Assembly (NCBI GenBank): GCA_027315005.1
Contig: DAHUZT010000129.1
Coordinates: 1 to 32,549 of the forward strand
Direction of reading: 5' to 3'
Origin: Acidimicrobiaceae bacterium
GTDB taxonomy: Bacteria > Actinomycetota > Acidimicrobiia > Acidimicrobiales > RAAP-2
Length of the DNA: 32,549 nucleotides
Shown piece by piece: positions 15,684 through 23,168 of this stretch. The notes below the pieces were generated by a model. The model was not told where the DNA came from. It saw only the letters and a program-made list of their open reading frames with translations, and ran no database searches. The position numbers and the translations under genes were made by a program. Position 1 is the stretch's first letter. Each line of letters starts with the position of its first letter.

Positions 15684-17156
15684 ATGCTTCCCACTCCCGA
15701 CGCCCCGGCCGCTGCCGCCACGGTCGGGGCCAAGGCTGCCCTCACCTCCCGGAGCGAGGACTTCCCGCGTTGGTACCAGGAAGTAGTGGCGAGGGCCGAG
15801 CTGGCAGAGAACGGGCCGGTGCGGGGGACGATGGTCATCCGTCCCTGGGGATACGCCATCTGGGAACGACTCCAGAGTGCTCTCGACCTTCGGATCAAGG
15901 CGGCCGGCGTGGAGAACGCCTATTTCCCGCTCTTCATACCGGAGTCGTATCTCCGGCTCGAGGCAGAGCACGTGGAGGGTTTCAGCCCCGAGCTGGCGGT
16001 GGTGACCCATGGCGGAGGTCGACGGCTCGAGGAGCCAGTGGTCGTGCGTCCCACCAGTGAGACAGTGGTCAACAGCTACTTCGCCCGGTGGGTCCAGAGC
16101 CATCGCGACCTCCCCCTGCTCATCAACCAGTGGGCCAACGTGGTCCGGTGGGAGCTTCGTCCCCGGTTGTTCCTGCGCACCAGCGAGTTCCTGTGGCAGG
16201 AGGGCCACACCGCACACGCCACCGAGACCGACGCCTACGCCTTCGCCCTCAGGATCCTGAACGACGTCTACGTCGAGACGATGACCGAGGTGGCGCGAAT
16301 CCCCGTGCTCACCGGGGAGAAGACGGAGCGCGAGCGGTTCGCCGGCGCCACCCGCACCTGGACTTGCGAAGGGATGATGGGGGACGGCAAGGCGCTGCAG
16401 ATGGGGACCAGTCACGAGCTCGGCCAGAACTTCGCGCGGGCCTTCGGTATCCAGTTCACCAGCGAGGAGGGACGACTGGAGTACGCATGGCAGACCTCCT
16501 GGGGGGTGTCCACCCGGTTGATCGGCGCGCTGATCATGGCCCACGGCGACGACGCCGGCCTGCGACTGCCTCCGGCTCTGGCTCCGATCGAGGTGGTGGT
16601 GCTCCTGGTCAGGGATTCATCGGATGTCCGGAGTGCGGCCGACACGCTCGCATCCCGCCTTCGCGACGGAGGGCACCGGGTGCGGCTCGATGACCGGACG
16701 GATACCTCGTTCGGCCGACGGTCGGTCGACTGGGAGCTGAAGGGTGTACCGGTCCGGGTCGAGATCGGGCCTCGAGATCTGGCCGATGGCAAGGTGACCG
16801 TCGTCACCCGTCACACCCGCTCGAAGGCGACGGTAGGGATCGAGCGGGCCGCTGGGATGGTGTCCGAGGTCCTGGCCGGGGTCGGAGAGGAGCTCTACAG
16901 GGAGGCATTGGCTGCCCGAAGGGCCCGTACGGTTGAGGTGAGCACGGTGCCAGAAGCCGCCGAAGCCGCAGCCGGTGGGTTCGCTCTTCTTCGGTGGTCG
17001 GAGCTCGGGGAGCAGGGAGAAGATGCGTTGGCGGCCCACGCGATGAGCGTCCGGTGCCTTCACCCGGCTGGCGACCTCGAGGCCGCCGTTCGGTCCGACC
17101 GGGAAGATCGGTCCGACCGGGCGTCGCTGGTAGCGGTGGTGGCACGGTCGTACTGA
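15684..17156 (+). CDS. proS: Prolyl-tRNA synthetase, archaeal/eukaryotic type
   Basis: Charges tRNA-Pro with proline. At 490 residues this is the short class II ProRS without the bacterial editing insert. It has motif 1 (IRPWGYAIWERLQ), the TSETVVNSYFARW loop, motif 2 (RLFLRTSEFLWQEGHTAH), motif 3 (SWGVSTRLIGALIMAHGDD), an anticodon-binding domain (about 295-400) and a C-terminal domain ending in Tyr, as in archaeal-type enzymes. Many actinobacteria instead carry a bacterial-type ProRS with the editing insert near this same operon, so this looks like replacement in place (inference). TAACGT at 15670-15675, 8 bases before the ATG, could be a -10 for a near-leaderless transcript. A 13-bp repeat (17091-17103 and 17109-17121) encodes RSDREDRSDR near the end. 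Confidence 0.95.
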   Translation: MLPTPDAPAAAATVGAKAALTSRSEDFPRWYQEVVARAELAENGPVRGTMVIRPWGYAIWERLQSALDLRIKAAGVENAYFPLFIPESYLRLEAEHVEGFSPELAVVTHGGGRRLEEPVVVRPTSETVVNSYFARWVQSHRDLPLLINQWANVVRWELRPRLFLRTSEFLWQEGHTAHATETDAYAFALRILNDVYVETMTEVARIPVLTGEKTERERFAGATRTWTCEGMMGDGKALQMGTSHELGQNFARAFGIQFTSEEGRLEYAWQTSWGVSTRLIGALIMAHGDDAGLRLPPALAPIEVVVLLVRDSSDVRSAADTLASRLRDGGHRVRLDDRTDTSFGRRSVDWELKGVPVRVEIGPRDLADGKVTVVTRHTRSKATVGIERAAGMVSEVLAGVGEELYREALAARRARTVEVSTVPEAAEAAAGGFALLRWSELGEQGEDALAAHAMSVRCLHPAGDLEAAVRSDREDRSDRASLVAVVARSY

Positions 17157-17191
17157 GCTCCCTTTCCGTCGCGAACCTGCACGTCACGCCG

Positions 17192-17220
17192 TTTACAGCG
17201 GCACAGGCCACTGCTATACT
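17192..17220 (+). promoter_or_regulatory. Consensus housekeeping promoter of the rimP–nusA–infB operon
   Basis: TTTACA (17192-17197) and TATACT (17215-17220) are separated by exactly 17 bases. This is the best match to a primary-sigma promoter in the window. Transcription would start near 17227, giving a leader of about 160 bases before rimP. Confidence 0.82.
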
Positions 17221-17262
17221 TTCGTGCCTGCCGTTCGGTTGGACTCAAGTGGCGCTGATGGA

Positions 17263-17292
17263 GCGTGGGCGGACAGCCCACGCTTTTGTTTT
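17263..17292 (+). terminator. Attenuator-like intrinsic terminator in the rimP leader
   Basis: A perfect 8-bp stem (GCGTGGGC 17263-17270 with GCCCACGC 17276-17283) with a 5-base loop is followed by TTTTGTTTT (17284-17292). It lies after the promoter and about 95 bases before rimP, so transcripts must read through it. In Bacillus subtilis NusA represses its own operon through a NusA-dependent terminator at this position. A similar feedback loop is plausible here but not shown. Confidence 0.82.
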
Positions 17293-17388
17293 GGCCTGAC
17301 CTCGGTCGGCAACGGAGGTGTAGGACCGCAGTTCACCAGCACGGGACACGACACAGATCGCCAGTGGCATCGGAAGGAGGCAACACAG

Positions 17389-17952
17389 ATGACCGACGAC
17401 CTCTACGGCATGGTCGAGCCAGTGGTGTCTGCTCTCGAGCTGGAGTTGGTGGACGTCGAACAGCGTTCCGGAGTGGTGTTGGTGACGGTCGATCGTCCAG
17501 GTGGCGTGGATCTCGAATCGCTGGTCCGTGCCGACAGGGCGGTGACGGTCGCCTTCGACGAGGTCGGGCTGTTCGAGCGGAGATACACCTTGGAGGTTTC
17601 GAGTCCCGGGGTGGAGCGGATGCTGCGCCGGCCTGAGCACTTCACCCGGGCGATGGGGGAGATGATCTCGGTCAAGACGCGGCCGCAGGTCCCCGGAGAG
17701 CGGAGGCTTCGGGGGACCCTTGTGGAGGCCGACGACGAGGGGTTCGAGCTGTCGACCGGCCAAGCCGGCACTGACCGGGTTCGGCTGGCGTACTCCGATG
17801 TCGACCGGGTTCGGACGGTGTTCGAATGGGGTCCGGGCCCGCGCCCGGGTGAACGGGGAAAGGCGAACGCCGGCCGCACCGGGCACGATGGCGATGCCCG
17901 GACGGGGGGCGGCACGGATCAGGCGGAGAGGAAGCAGGTCGCGACGTCATGA
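17389..17952 (+). CDS. rimP: Ribosome maturation factor RimP
   Basis: Assembly factor for the 30S subunit. The 187-residue product has the N-terminal domain (ELELVDVEQ) with VTVDRPGGVDLESLVRADR, the hallmark LEVSSPGVERMLRRPEHF (about 65-85), and a C-terminal SH3-like domain. A tail of about 40 Gly-, Arg- and Asp-rich residues follows. GGAAGGAGG (17372-17380) fixes the ATG at 17389; the open frame upstream belongs to the leader. The stop overlaps the nusA start (ATGA). It is the first gene of the operon driven by the promoter at 17192-17220. Confidence 0.95.
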   Translation: MTDDLYGMVEPVVSALELELVDVEQRSGVVLVTVDRPGGVDLESLVRADRAVTVAFDEVGLFERRYTLEVSSPGVERMLRRPEHFTRAMGEMISVKTRPQVPGERRLRGTLVEADDEGFELSTGQAGTDRVRLAYSDVDRVRTVFEWGPGPRPGERGKANAGRTGHDGDARTGGGTDQAERKQVATS

Positions 17953-19214
17953 GCAAGACGAACTTCGAGTTTCTCGACGCGTTGGGCCAGATCGCCCGTG
18001 ACAAGGGCATCTCCGTCGACACGCTGCTCGATGCCCTGGCCAATGCGCTGGTGGCCGCCTATAAGCGTCGTCCAGATGCCGCCGAGGAAGCCGTTGTCAC
18101 CATCGACCCCGACTCCGGCGAGATCCGCGTCTACGGACAGGAGCTCGACGACGACGGCAACGTCGTACGCGAATGGGACGACACGCCAGACGACTTCGGC
18201 CGTATTGCCGCCCAGACTGCCAAGCAGGTGATTTTGCAGCGGATCCGTGAGGTCGAGCGCGATCTCAAGTACGAGGAGTACGCAGGTCGGGAAGGTGACA
18301 TCGTCACCGGAATCGTCCAACAGACCGACAACCGGTACACTTTGCTCGATCTGGGCAAGGTCGAGGCCCTGCTTCCCCAGGCGGAACAGGTCTCCTACGA
18401 GCGGTACGATCATGGAGCCCGTCTGAAGGCCTACATCGTCGAAGTCCGCAAGACGACCAAGGGTCCCCAGATCGTGGTGAGCCGGAGCCATCCTGGTTTG
18501 ATCAAGCGTCTGTTCGAGCTCGAGGTGCCCGAGATCTCCTCGGGGGCGGTGGAGATCAAGGCGGCCGCCCGGGAGCCCGGGCACCGGACAAAGATCGCGG
18601 TCTGGTCCAACGATCCCAACGTCGATCCGGTGGGCGCCTGTGTCGGCGCACGTGGATCACGGGTCCGGATGGTCACCAACGAGCTCCGGGGCGAGCGTGT
18701 CGACGTGGTCCCCTTCTCCGACGATCCGGTCGAGCTTATCCAATCCGCCCTTGCTCCGGCCCGAGTGCGTGAAGTCCGCCTCGATGACGAGACCGGAACG
18801 GCCACGGTCGTGGTGAGCGACTATCAGCTCTCCCTGGCCATTGGGAAGGAAGGGCAGAACGCGCGCCTGGCCGCACGGCTCACCGGCTGGCGAATCGATA
18901 TCAAGAGCGAGTCGCAGCTGGCCGAGGAAGAGTCCGGCTATGCAGGGGAGGAATGGGCCGAAGGGGAATGGATCCAGAACGAAGCGGGCGAGATGGTCTG
19001 GCAGCCTGCCGAGGGGGGCACTGCGGTATCGGCTGCTGAATGGTCACGGGGCGCCGCGCCCGAGGCAGCCGCGCCCGAGGCAGCGGAGTCCAATGGAGGT
19101 GGCGAAGCGGACGCCGCGGACGCCGTCTCCGACCCGGTGGCCGACGTCGATGCGGTGCCGGCCGGGGTCATCGAGCCGGCTGGAAGCGAGGCCGCGGGGA
19201 AGGGTACGGCATAG
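17949..19214 (+). CDS. nusA: Transcription termination/antitermination factor NusA
   Basis: RNA polymerase-associated factor controlling pausing and termination. The 421-residue protein has the N-terminal polymerase-binding domain (1-110), an S1 domain (about 112-185), and two KH domains with DPVGACVGARGSRVRMVTNE (from about 220) and SLAIGKEGQNARLAARL (from about 296). A C-terminal tail of about 90 acidic, Ala-rich residues follows, with the duplicated APEAAAPEAAE. There are no acidic repeats of the E. coli AR type, as usual outside proteobacteria. It overlaps rimP by 4 bp and ends in TAG embedded in ATAG, where ylxR appears to begin. Confidence 0.97.
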   Translation: MSKTNFEFLDALGQIARDKGISVDTLLDALANALVAAYKRRPDAAEEAVVTIDPDSGEIRVYGQELDDDGNVVREWDDTPDDFGRIAAQTAKQVILQRIREVERDLKYEEYAGREGDIVTGIVQQTDNRYTLLDLGKVEALLPQAEQVSYERYDHGARLKAYIVEVRKTTKGPQIVVSRSHPGLIKRLFELEVPEISSGAVEIKAAAREPGHRTKIAVWSNDPNVDPVGACVGARGSRVRMVTNELRGERVDVVPFSDDPVELIQSALAPARVREVRLDDETGTATVVVSDYQLSLAIGKEGQNARLAARLTGWRIDIKSESQLAEEESGYAGEEWAEGEWIQNEAGEMVWQPAEGGTAVSAAEWSRGAAPEAAAPEAAESNGGGEADAADAVSDPVADVDAVPAGVIEPAGSEAAGKGTA

Positions 19215-19504
19215 TCCCTGTTCGGACCTGCGTCGGATGCCGGAGGAGACGTTCTTGCGACGAGCTGGTTCGGATCACGGCCGGGCCTCGGGGACTGGAG
19301 CCCTCCCGGCACGGTCCGGGCCGGGGCGCCTGGTTGTGCCTGGATACGCTCGACTGCTTCGATCGGGCGGTGAGGCGGAAGGCTTTCGACCGGGCCTTGC
19401 GGACGCGGGTCGGAACAGAAGGGCTGGCCAAGCTCGGTGGATTGCTCGCCGCTCGACGCAGGCCCGGTGGGCTCGAGCCGGGCTCGGAGGAACCATCCCC
19501 GTGA
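19211..19504 (+). CDS. ylxR: YlxR family RNA-binding protein (DUF448), apparent AUA start
   Basis: Small protein conserved between nusA and infB; a YlxR structure suggests nucleic acid binding. The frame encodes VPVRTCVGCRRRRS, then GRGAWLCLDTLDCFDRAVRRKAFDRAL, the standard YlxR landmarks. There is no ATG, GTG, TTG or CTG in frame between the nusA stop and the conserved CVGCR; the nearest standard start is the ATG at 19040, deep inside nusA. ATA at 19211 overlaps the nusA stop as ATAG, and GGAAGGG (19198-19204) lies 6 bases before it, ideal for initiation. From there the product is 97 residues. GTC at 19214 is an alternative non-standard start. A sequencing error at the start codon is also possible. 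Confidence 0.82.
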   Translation: MVPVRTCVGCRRRRSCDELVRITAGPRGLEPSRHGPGRGAWLCLDTLDCFDRAVRRKAFDRALRTRVGTEGLAKLGGLLAARRRPGGLEPGSEEPSP

Positions 19505-19572
19505 TGTGCGAGGATAGAGAGTCGTGCGTGCGTGCCAGCGCGTGCGACCTGGACGAAGGGCAGTAGCAGCCG

Positions 19573-22500
19573 TTGCCGAAGAAGATCCGTGTCTACGAGC
19601 TCGCACACGAGCTCGGTCTCACCAACAAGGAAGCGCTCGACCTCTGCCTTTCGTTGGGCATGGGGGTGAAGAGCCACTCATCATCCATCGAGGACGCTCA
19701 GGCCGACCGCGCCCGGCGAAAGGCGGACCGGGAAGGGCTGCGCCGGCCGGTGCAGCCCGAGGAGCCGGCTCCCGCCGGGAAGGGTTCAGCCGAAAAGGCG
19801 ACTGCCGGGAAGGCTTCAGTCGGGAAGGCTCCAGCCGAAAAGGCGGCTGCCGTACGGTCGGTGGCCCCACCATCCGTGGACTCGACCTCACCTGGTGCCA
19901 CCGGTGGGCACGCCGACCGGGCAGGGGCTGGAACCGCCATCGACCGTGGGTCGGTCGGGGACGTGCCTTCCGACGGGGCCGGATCCGTGCGGCCTACCAA
20001 GCGATCGGGCGCCCGATTGATCACCAGCCGCCCCTCGTCGGAGATGCCCGGCCCCCCCTCCATCCCATCTTCCCCACCCCGGGCAGCGGCGCCTCCGACC
20101 GCGCCGGCCAGGGCACCCGCACCGACTCCGGCCAGGGCACCCGCACCGGCGCCGGCCAGGGCACCCGCAAAGCCGGCCCCGCCGGCCGCCGGCACGGTCT
20201 CTCCGGCCGCCGCATCTCCGCTGCCGGGATCACCGGTAGCTTCGACGAGCGCGCCGGTCCTGGACCCGGCGGCCTCCGGCGAATCCGCCACCCAGGTGCC
20301 CGCGCCGTCGGGTTCGCCGCCGAACGTCGGGCCCGGGGCGCCGCCTTCATCGACCGGCGATCCAGGCGGGTCTGTCGCAATGGCACCAGCTGGTTCCCCC
20401 ACCCAGGCTCCGGCGCCCCAGACTCCACCGGGTACCGCACCCGGCGACCCCGTACCTCCCGCCCCCGGCGGTCCACCGCGGTCGTTGAGTGGGAAGCCCA
20501 TCCCGCCACCGCCCGGTTCAGGCGGCCGTCGCCCGACGCCAGGTGCCTCACGCCCGGCCGGGGCCGGCGGGTATTCCGGTCGTTCCGGTGGATCCACCCC
20601 GGGAGGGGTCCGAGGGGGCGTGCCGCGAAGTGGTGGTGGTGGATTCGCCGGGCGCCCCGGCGGCGGTCCCGGTGGTGGCCCTGGCGGTGGCCCGAGCGGT
20701 GGGTTCGCAGGGCGACCCGGTGGACCCGGCGGACGCGGCGGTCCCGGAATGGGCCGCGGCCGCCCCAACCAACGCCGGCCACGTCGCCGGAGACGCAATC
20801 TCGAGGAGCTGGAGCCGACCCAGCTGACGGCCTACGCGCCCTCCACAGCGCCGGTTCCCGACTCCGAGGTGATCGTCGAGCGAGGTTCGACGGCTCGAGA
20901 CCTCGGGCCGAAGCTCAACCGTTCGGCGGGGGACGTGATCCGCTTCCTTCTGTTGCAAGGGGAGATGGTGACCGCCACCCAGTCCCTGTCCGACGACATG
21001 ATCGAGCTGTTCGCAGCTGAGCTGGGCGCCGAAGTGCGGCTGGTCGACCCCGGCGAGGAGCGCGAGGCCGAACTCATGGCCAAGTACTTCGACGATGACG
21101 AGGAGGAGGTCGATGAGTCGGAACTGCGTCCGCGTCCGCCCGTCGTCACCGTCATGGGACACGTCGACCACGGCAAGACGCTCCTGCTCGATCGGATCCG
21201 ATCCTCGAACGTCGTGGCTGCCGAGGCCGGCGGTATCACGCAACACATCGGTGCCTATCAGGTCGAGTGGCACGGCCATCCGATCACCTTCATCGATACA
21301 CCTGGTCACGAGGCCTTCACAGCCATGCGGGCCCGCGGGGCCGAGGTCACCGACATCGTGGTCCTCGTGGTCGCGGCGGACGACGGAGTGATGCCCCAGA
21401 CCGTCGAAGCCATCGATCATGCCAGGGCGGCCGAGGTCCCGATCATCGTGGCCGTCAACAAAGTGGATCGGGAGGAAGCCGACCCGAGTCGCGTCCTGCA
21501 GCAGCTCTCTGAGCACGGATTGGTCCCCGAAGCGTGGGGGGGCGACACCATCAGCGTGGAGGTCTCCGCTCTCCAGAACCTCGGAGTCGACGATCTGCTC
21601 GAGCAGATCGTCCTCGTCGCGGAAGTCGAGGAGCTGGTGGCCACGCCCGAGGGGAGGGCCCGCGGCGTGGTCATCGAGGCCGAACTCGAGATCGGTCGCG
21701 GTCCGGTGGCTTCGGTCATCGTGGAGCAGGGCACCTTGCGGGTGGGCGATCCCATCGTGGCCGGCGCAGCGTGGGGAAAGGTCAAGGCGTTGGTGGACGA
21801 TCGGGGCGAGCAGGTGAAGGAAGCTCCACCGTCCACCCCGATCCAGGTTCTCGGCTTCTCCGAGCCTCCCGAGGCCGGGGACGAGCTCCGGGTGGCGCCG
21901 GAGCTCGCACAGGCCCGCACCATCGGTGAGGCCCGAGCCCACCGTTACCGAGTGGCCGGGCACGTTCCGGCGGCGACCACCGCCCTCGGTGGGGCGAAGC
22001 TCGAAGATCTCTTCGAGCAGATCCAACGCGGGGAGACCGCGACCCTCAATCTGATCCTCAAGGCAGACGTGCGGGGCTCTCTGGAAGCGGTCACCGAGAG
22101 TCTTCGCAAGCTCGAGCGGGAGGACGTCAAGCTCAGCTTCGTCCATCGCGGCGTCGGGGGGATCACCGAGTCGGACGTGGAACTGGCTCAGGCATCCACC
22201 GCCACCATCATCGGGTTCGATGTCCGGCCCGACCGCCGGTCGAGGGAGATGGCCGCCAAGGCCGGTGTGGAGATCCGCACCTACGAGGTGATCTACAAGC
22301 TTCTGGAGGATCTGGAATCGGCCATGCTCGGACTTCTTGCGCCGGTGTTCGAGGAGATCGTCACCGGAGAAGCGGAGGTCCGCCAGGTGTTCAGGGTGCC
22401 GAGAGTGGGCGCCGTCGCCGGCTGCTACGTGAGGGACGGGGTCATCACCCGCGGTTCGAAGGTCCGCTTCCTGCGGGAAGGCGTGGTCATCTGGAAGGGC

Positions 22501-22647
22501 ACCATCACCTCGCTCCGTCGCTTCAAGGATGACGCACGTGAGGTGTCTTCCGGATTCGAGTGCGGCATCGGTCTCTCCGACTACCAGGATCTGAAGGACG
22601 GCGACATCATCGAGACCTACGACGAGCGGGAGATTCCCCGTACGTAG
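19573..22647 (+). CDS. infB: Translation initiation factor IF-2
   Basis: GTPase that brings initiator tRNA to the 30S subunit. The 1024-residue protein starts with TTG and the conserved IF2 N-terminal domain ([20 protein letters not shown], residues 3-22). Then comes a linker of about 400 residues rich in Pro, Ala and Gly with short repeats, ending in an RGG-like stretch and an Arg cluster. A second IF2_N-like module (about 425-500) leads to the G domain with GHVDHGKT (529-536), DTPGHEAF and NKVD, then domains II to IV. The ribosome binding site (GAAGGG, 19555-19560) is 12 bases from the TTG, longer than ideal. It is 68 bp after ylxR. Confidence 0.97.
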   Translation: MPKKIRVYELAHELGLTNKEALDLCLSLGMGVKSHSSSIEDAQADRARRKADREGLRRPVQPEEPAPAGKGSAEKATAGKASVGKAPAEKAAAVRSVAPPSVDSTSPGATGGHADRAGAGTAIDRGSVGDVPSDGAGSVRPTKRSGARLITSRPSSEMPGPPSIPSSPPRAAAPPTAPARAPAPTPARAPAPAPARAPAKPAPPAAGTVSPAAASPLPGSPVASTSAPVLDPAASGESATQVPAPSGSPPNVGPGAPPSSTGDPGGSVAMAPAGSPTQAPAPQTPPGTAPGDPVPPAPGGPPRSLSGKPIPPPPGSGGRRPTPGASRPAGAGGYSGRSGGSTPGGVRGGVPRSGGGGFAGRPGGGPGGGPGGGPSGGFAGRPGGPGGRGGPGMGRGRPNQRRPRRRRRNLEELEPTQLTAYAPSTAPVPDSEVIVERGSTARDLGPKLNRSAGDVIRFLLLQGEMVTATQSLSDDMIELFAAELGAEVRLVDPGEEREAELMAKYFDDDEEEVDESELRPRPPVVTVMGHVDHGKTLLLDRIRSSNVVAAEAGGITQHIGAYQVEWHGHPITFIDTPGHEAFTAMRARGAEVTDIVVLVVAADDGVMPQTVEAIDHARAAEVPIIVAVNKVDREEADPSRVLQQLSEHGLVPEAWGGDTISVEVSALQNLGVDDLLEQIVLVAEVEELVATPEGRARGVVIEAELEIGRGPVASVIVEQGTLRVGDPIVAGAAWGKVKALVDDRGEQVKEAPPSTPIQVLGFSEPPEAGDELRVAPELAQARTIGEARAHRYRVAGHVPAATTALGGAKLEDLFEQIQRGETATLNLILKADVRGSLEAVTESLRKLEREDVKLSFVHRGVGGITESDVELAQASTATIIGFDVRPDRRSREMAAKAGVEIRTYEVIYKLLEDLESAMLGLLAPVFEEIVTGEAEVRQVFRVPRVGAVAGCYVRDGVITRGSKVRFLREGVVIWKGTITSLRRFKDDAREVSSGFECGIGLSDYQDLKDGDIIETYDEREIPRT
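20104..20170 (+). repeat. 24-bp tandem repeat in the IF-2 linker
   Basis: Three units with a 24-bp period, sharing the core CCGGCCAGGGCACCCGCA, start at 20104, 20128 and 20152 and encode [16 protein letters not shown] and PARAPAKP. The linker is under weak sequence constraint, so copy number may vary between strains. Confidence 0.93.
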
Positions 22648-22724
22648 CAGTCAACATCACCGGCATCTGGCTGGCCCGGTCGGCACCCGAGGGGTCCAAG
22701 CGGTGTCTCGTGAACGGAGGAGCA

Positions 22725-23168
22725 GTGGCAGCACGCCGCTACGACAATCGGGGCGCAGCGCCCTACCCGCGAGCCCTGCGGGTCAACCAGGTGCTCCGAC
22801 AGGTGCTCGCCGAGGAACTCGAGAGGCTGGCCGACGCCGAAGACCGGTTGGAGTTGATCACGGTGACCGCAGTCGACACCGCCCCCGATTTCAGTCATGC
22901 CACGGTCTACGTGAGCTCGATGGGGACCGAAGCCGCCGAGGCACTCGGTGAACGCCGCGCCCAGCTGCAACGTGCCGTCGGACGGCAGGTTCGGATGAAA
23001 CGGACACCGCTCCTCGAGTTCGCAGTCGATCCCGCGGTGATAGCCGGCGAGCGGCTCGAGTCGAGACTTCGTCGGATCCGACAGAGCGAGTCAGCGCCGG
23101 GAACCGATCGGGTGGAGCGGTGGACCGGAGGCAACGGCGTCGGTGCGTCCGACCCGGACCCTGAGTGA
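22725..23168 (+). CDS. rbfA: Ribosome-binding factor A
   Basis: Late 30S assembly factor with a single KH-like domain. From the GTG at 22725 the product is 147 residues: RRYDNRGAAPYPRALRVNQV, then VLAEELERLAD, ITVTAVDTAPDFSHATVYVSSMG and the C-terminal RMKRTPLLEFAVDPAV segment, all typical of RbfA. GGAGG (22716-22720) precedes the GTG by 4 bases. Another GTG 15 bases upstream (22710) is possible. The frame is open further upstream only as a shadow over infB. The C-terminal 30 residues are charged and unconserved. The stop overlaps the truB start. Confidence 0.94.
   Translation: MAARRYDNRGAAPYPRALRVNQVLRQVLAEELERLADAEDRLELITVTAVDTAPDFSHATVYVSSMGTEAAEALGERRAQLQRAVGRQVRMKRTPLLEFAVDPAVIAGERLESRLRRIRQSESAPGTDRVERWTGGNGVGASDPDPE

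Noticed and set aside
20548-22146. 532-codon minus-strand frame opposite infB
   Set aside because: High-GC antisense shadow of a well-conserved gene; no recognisable domains.
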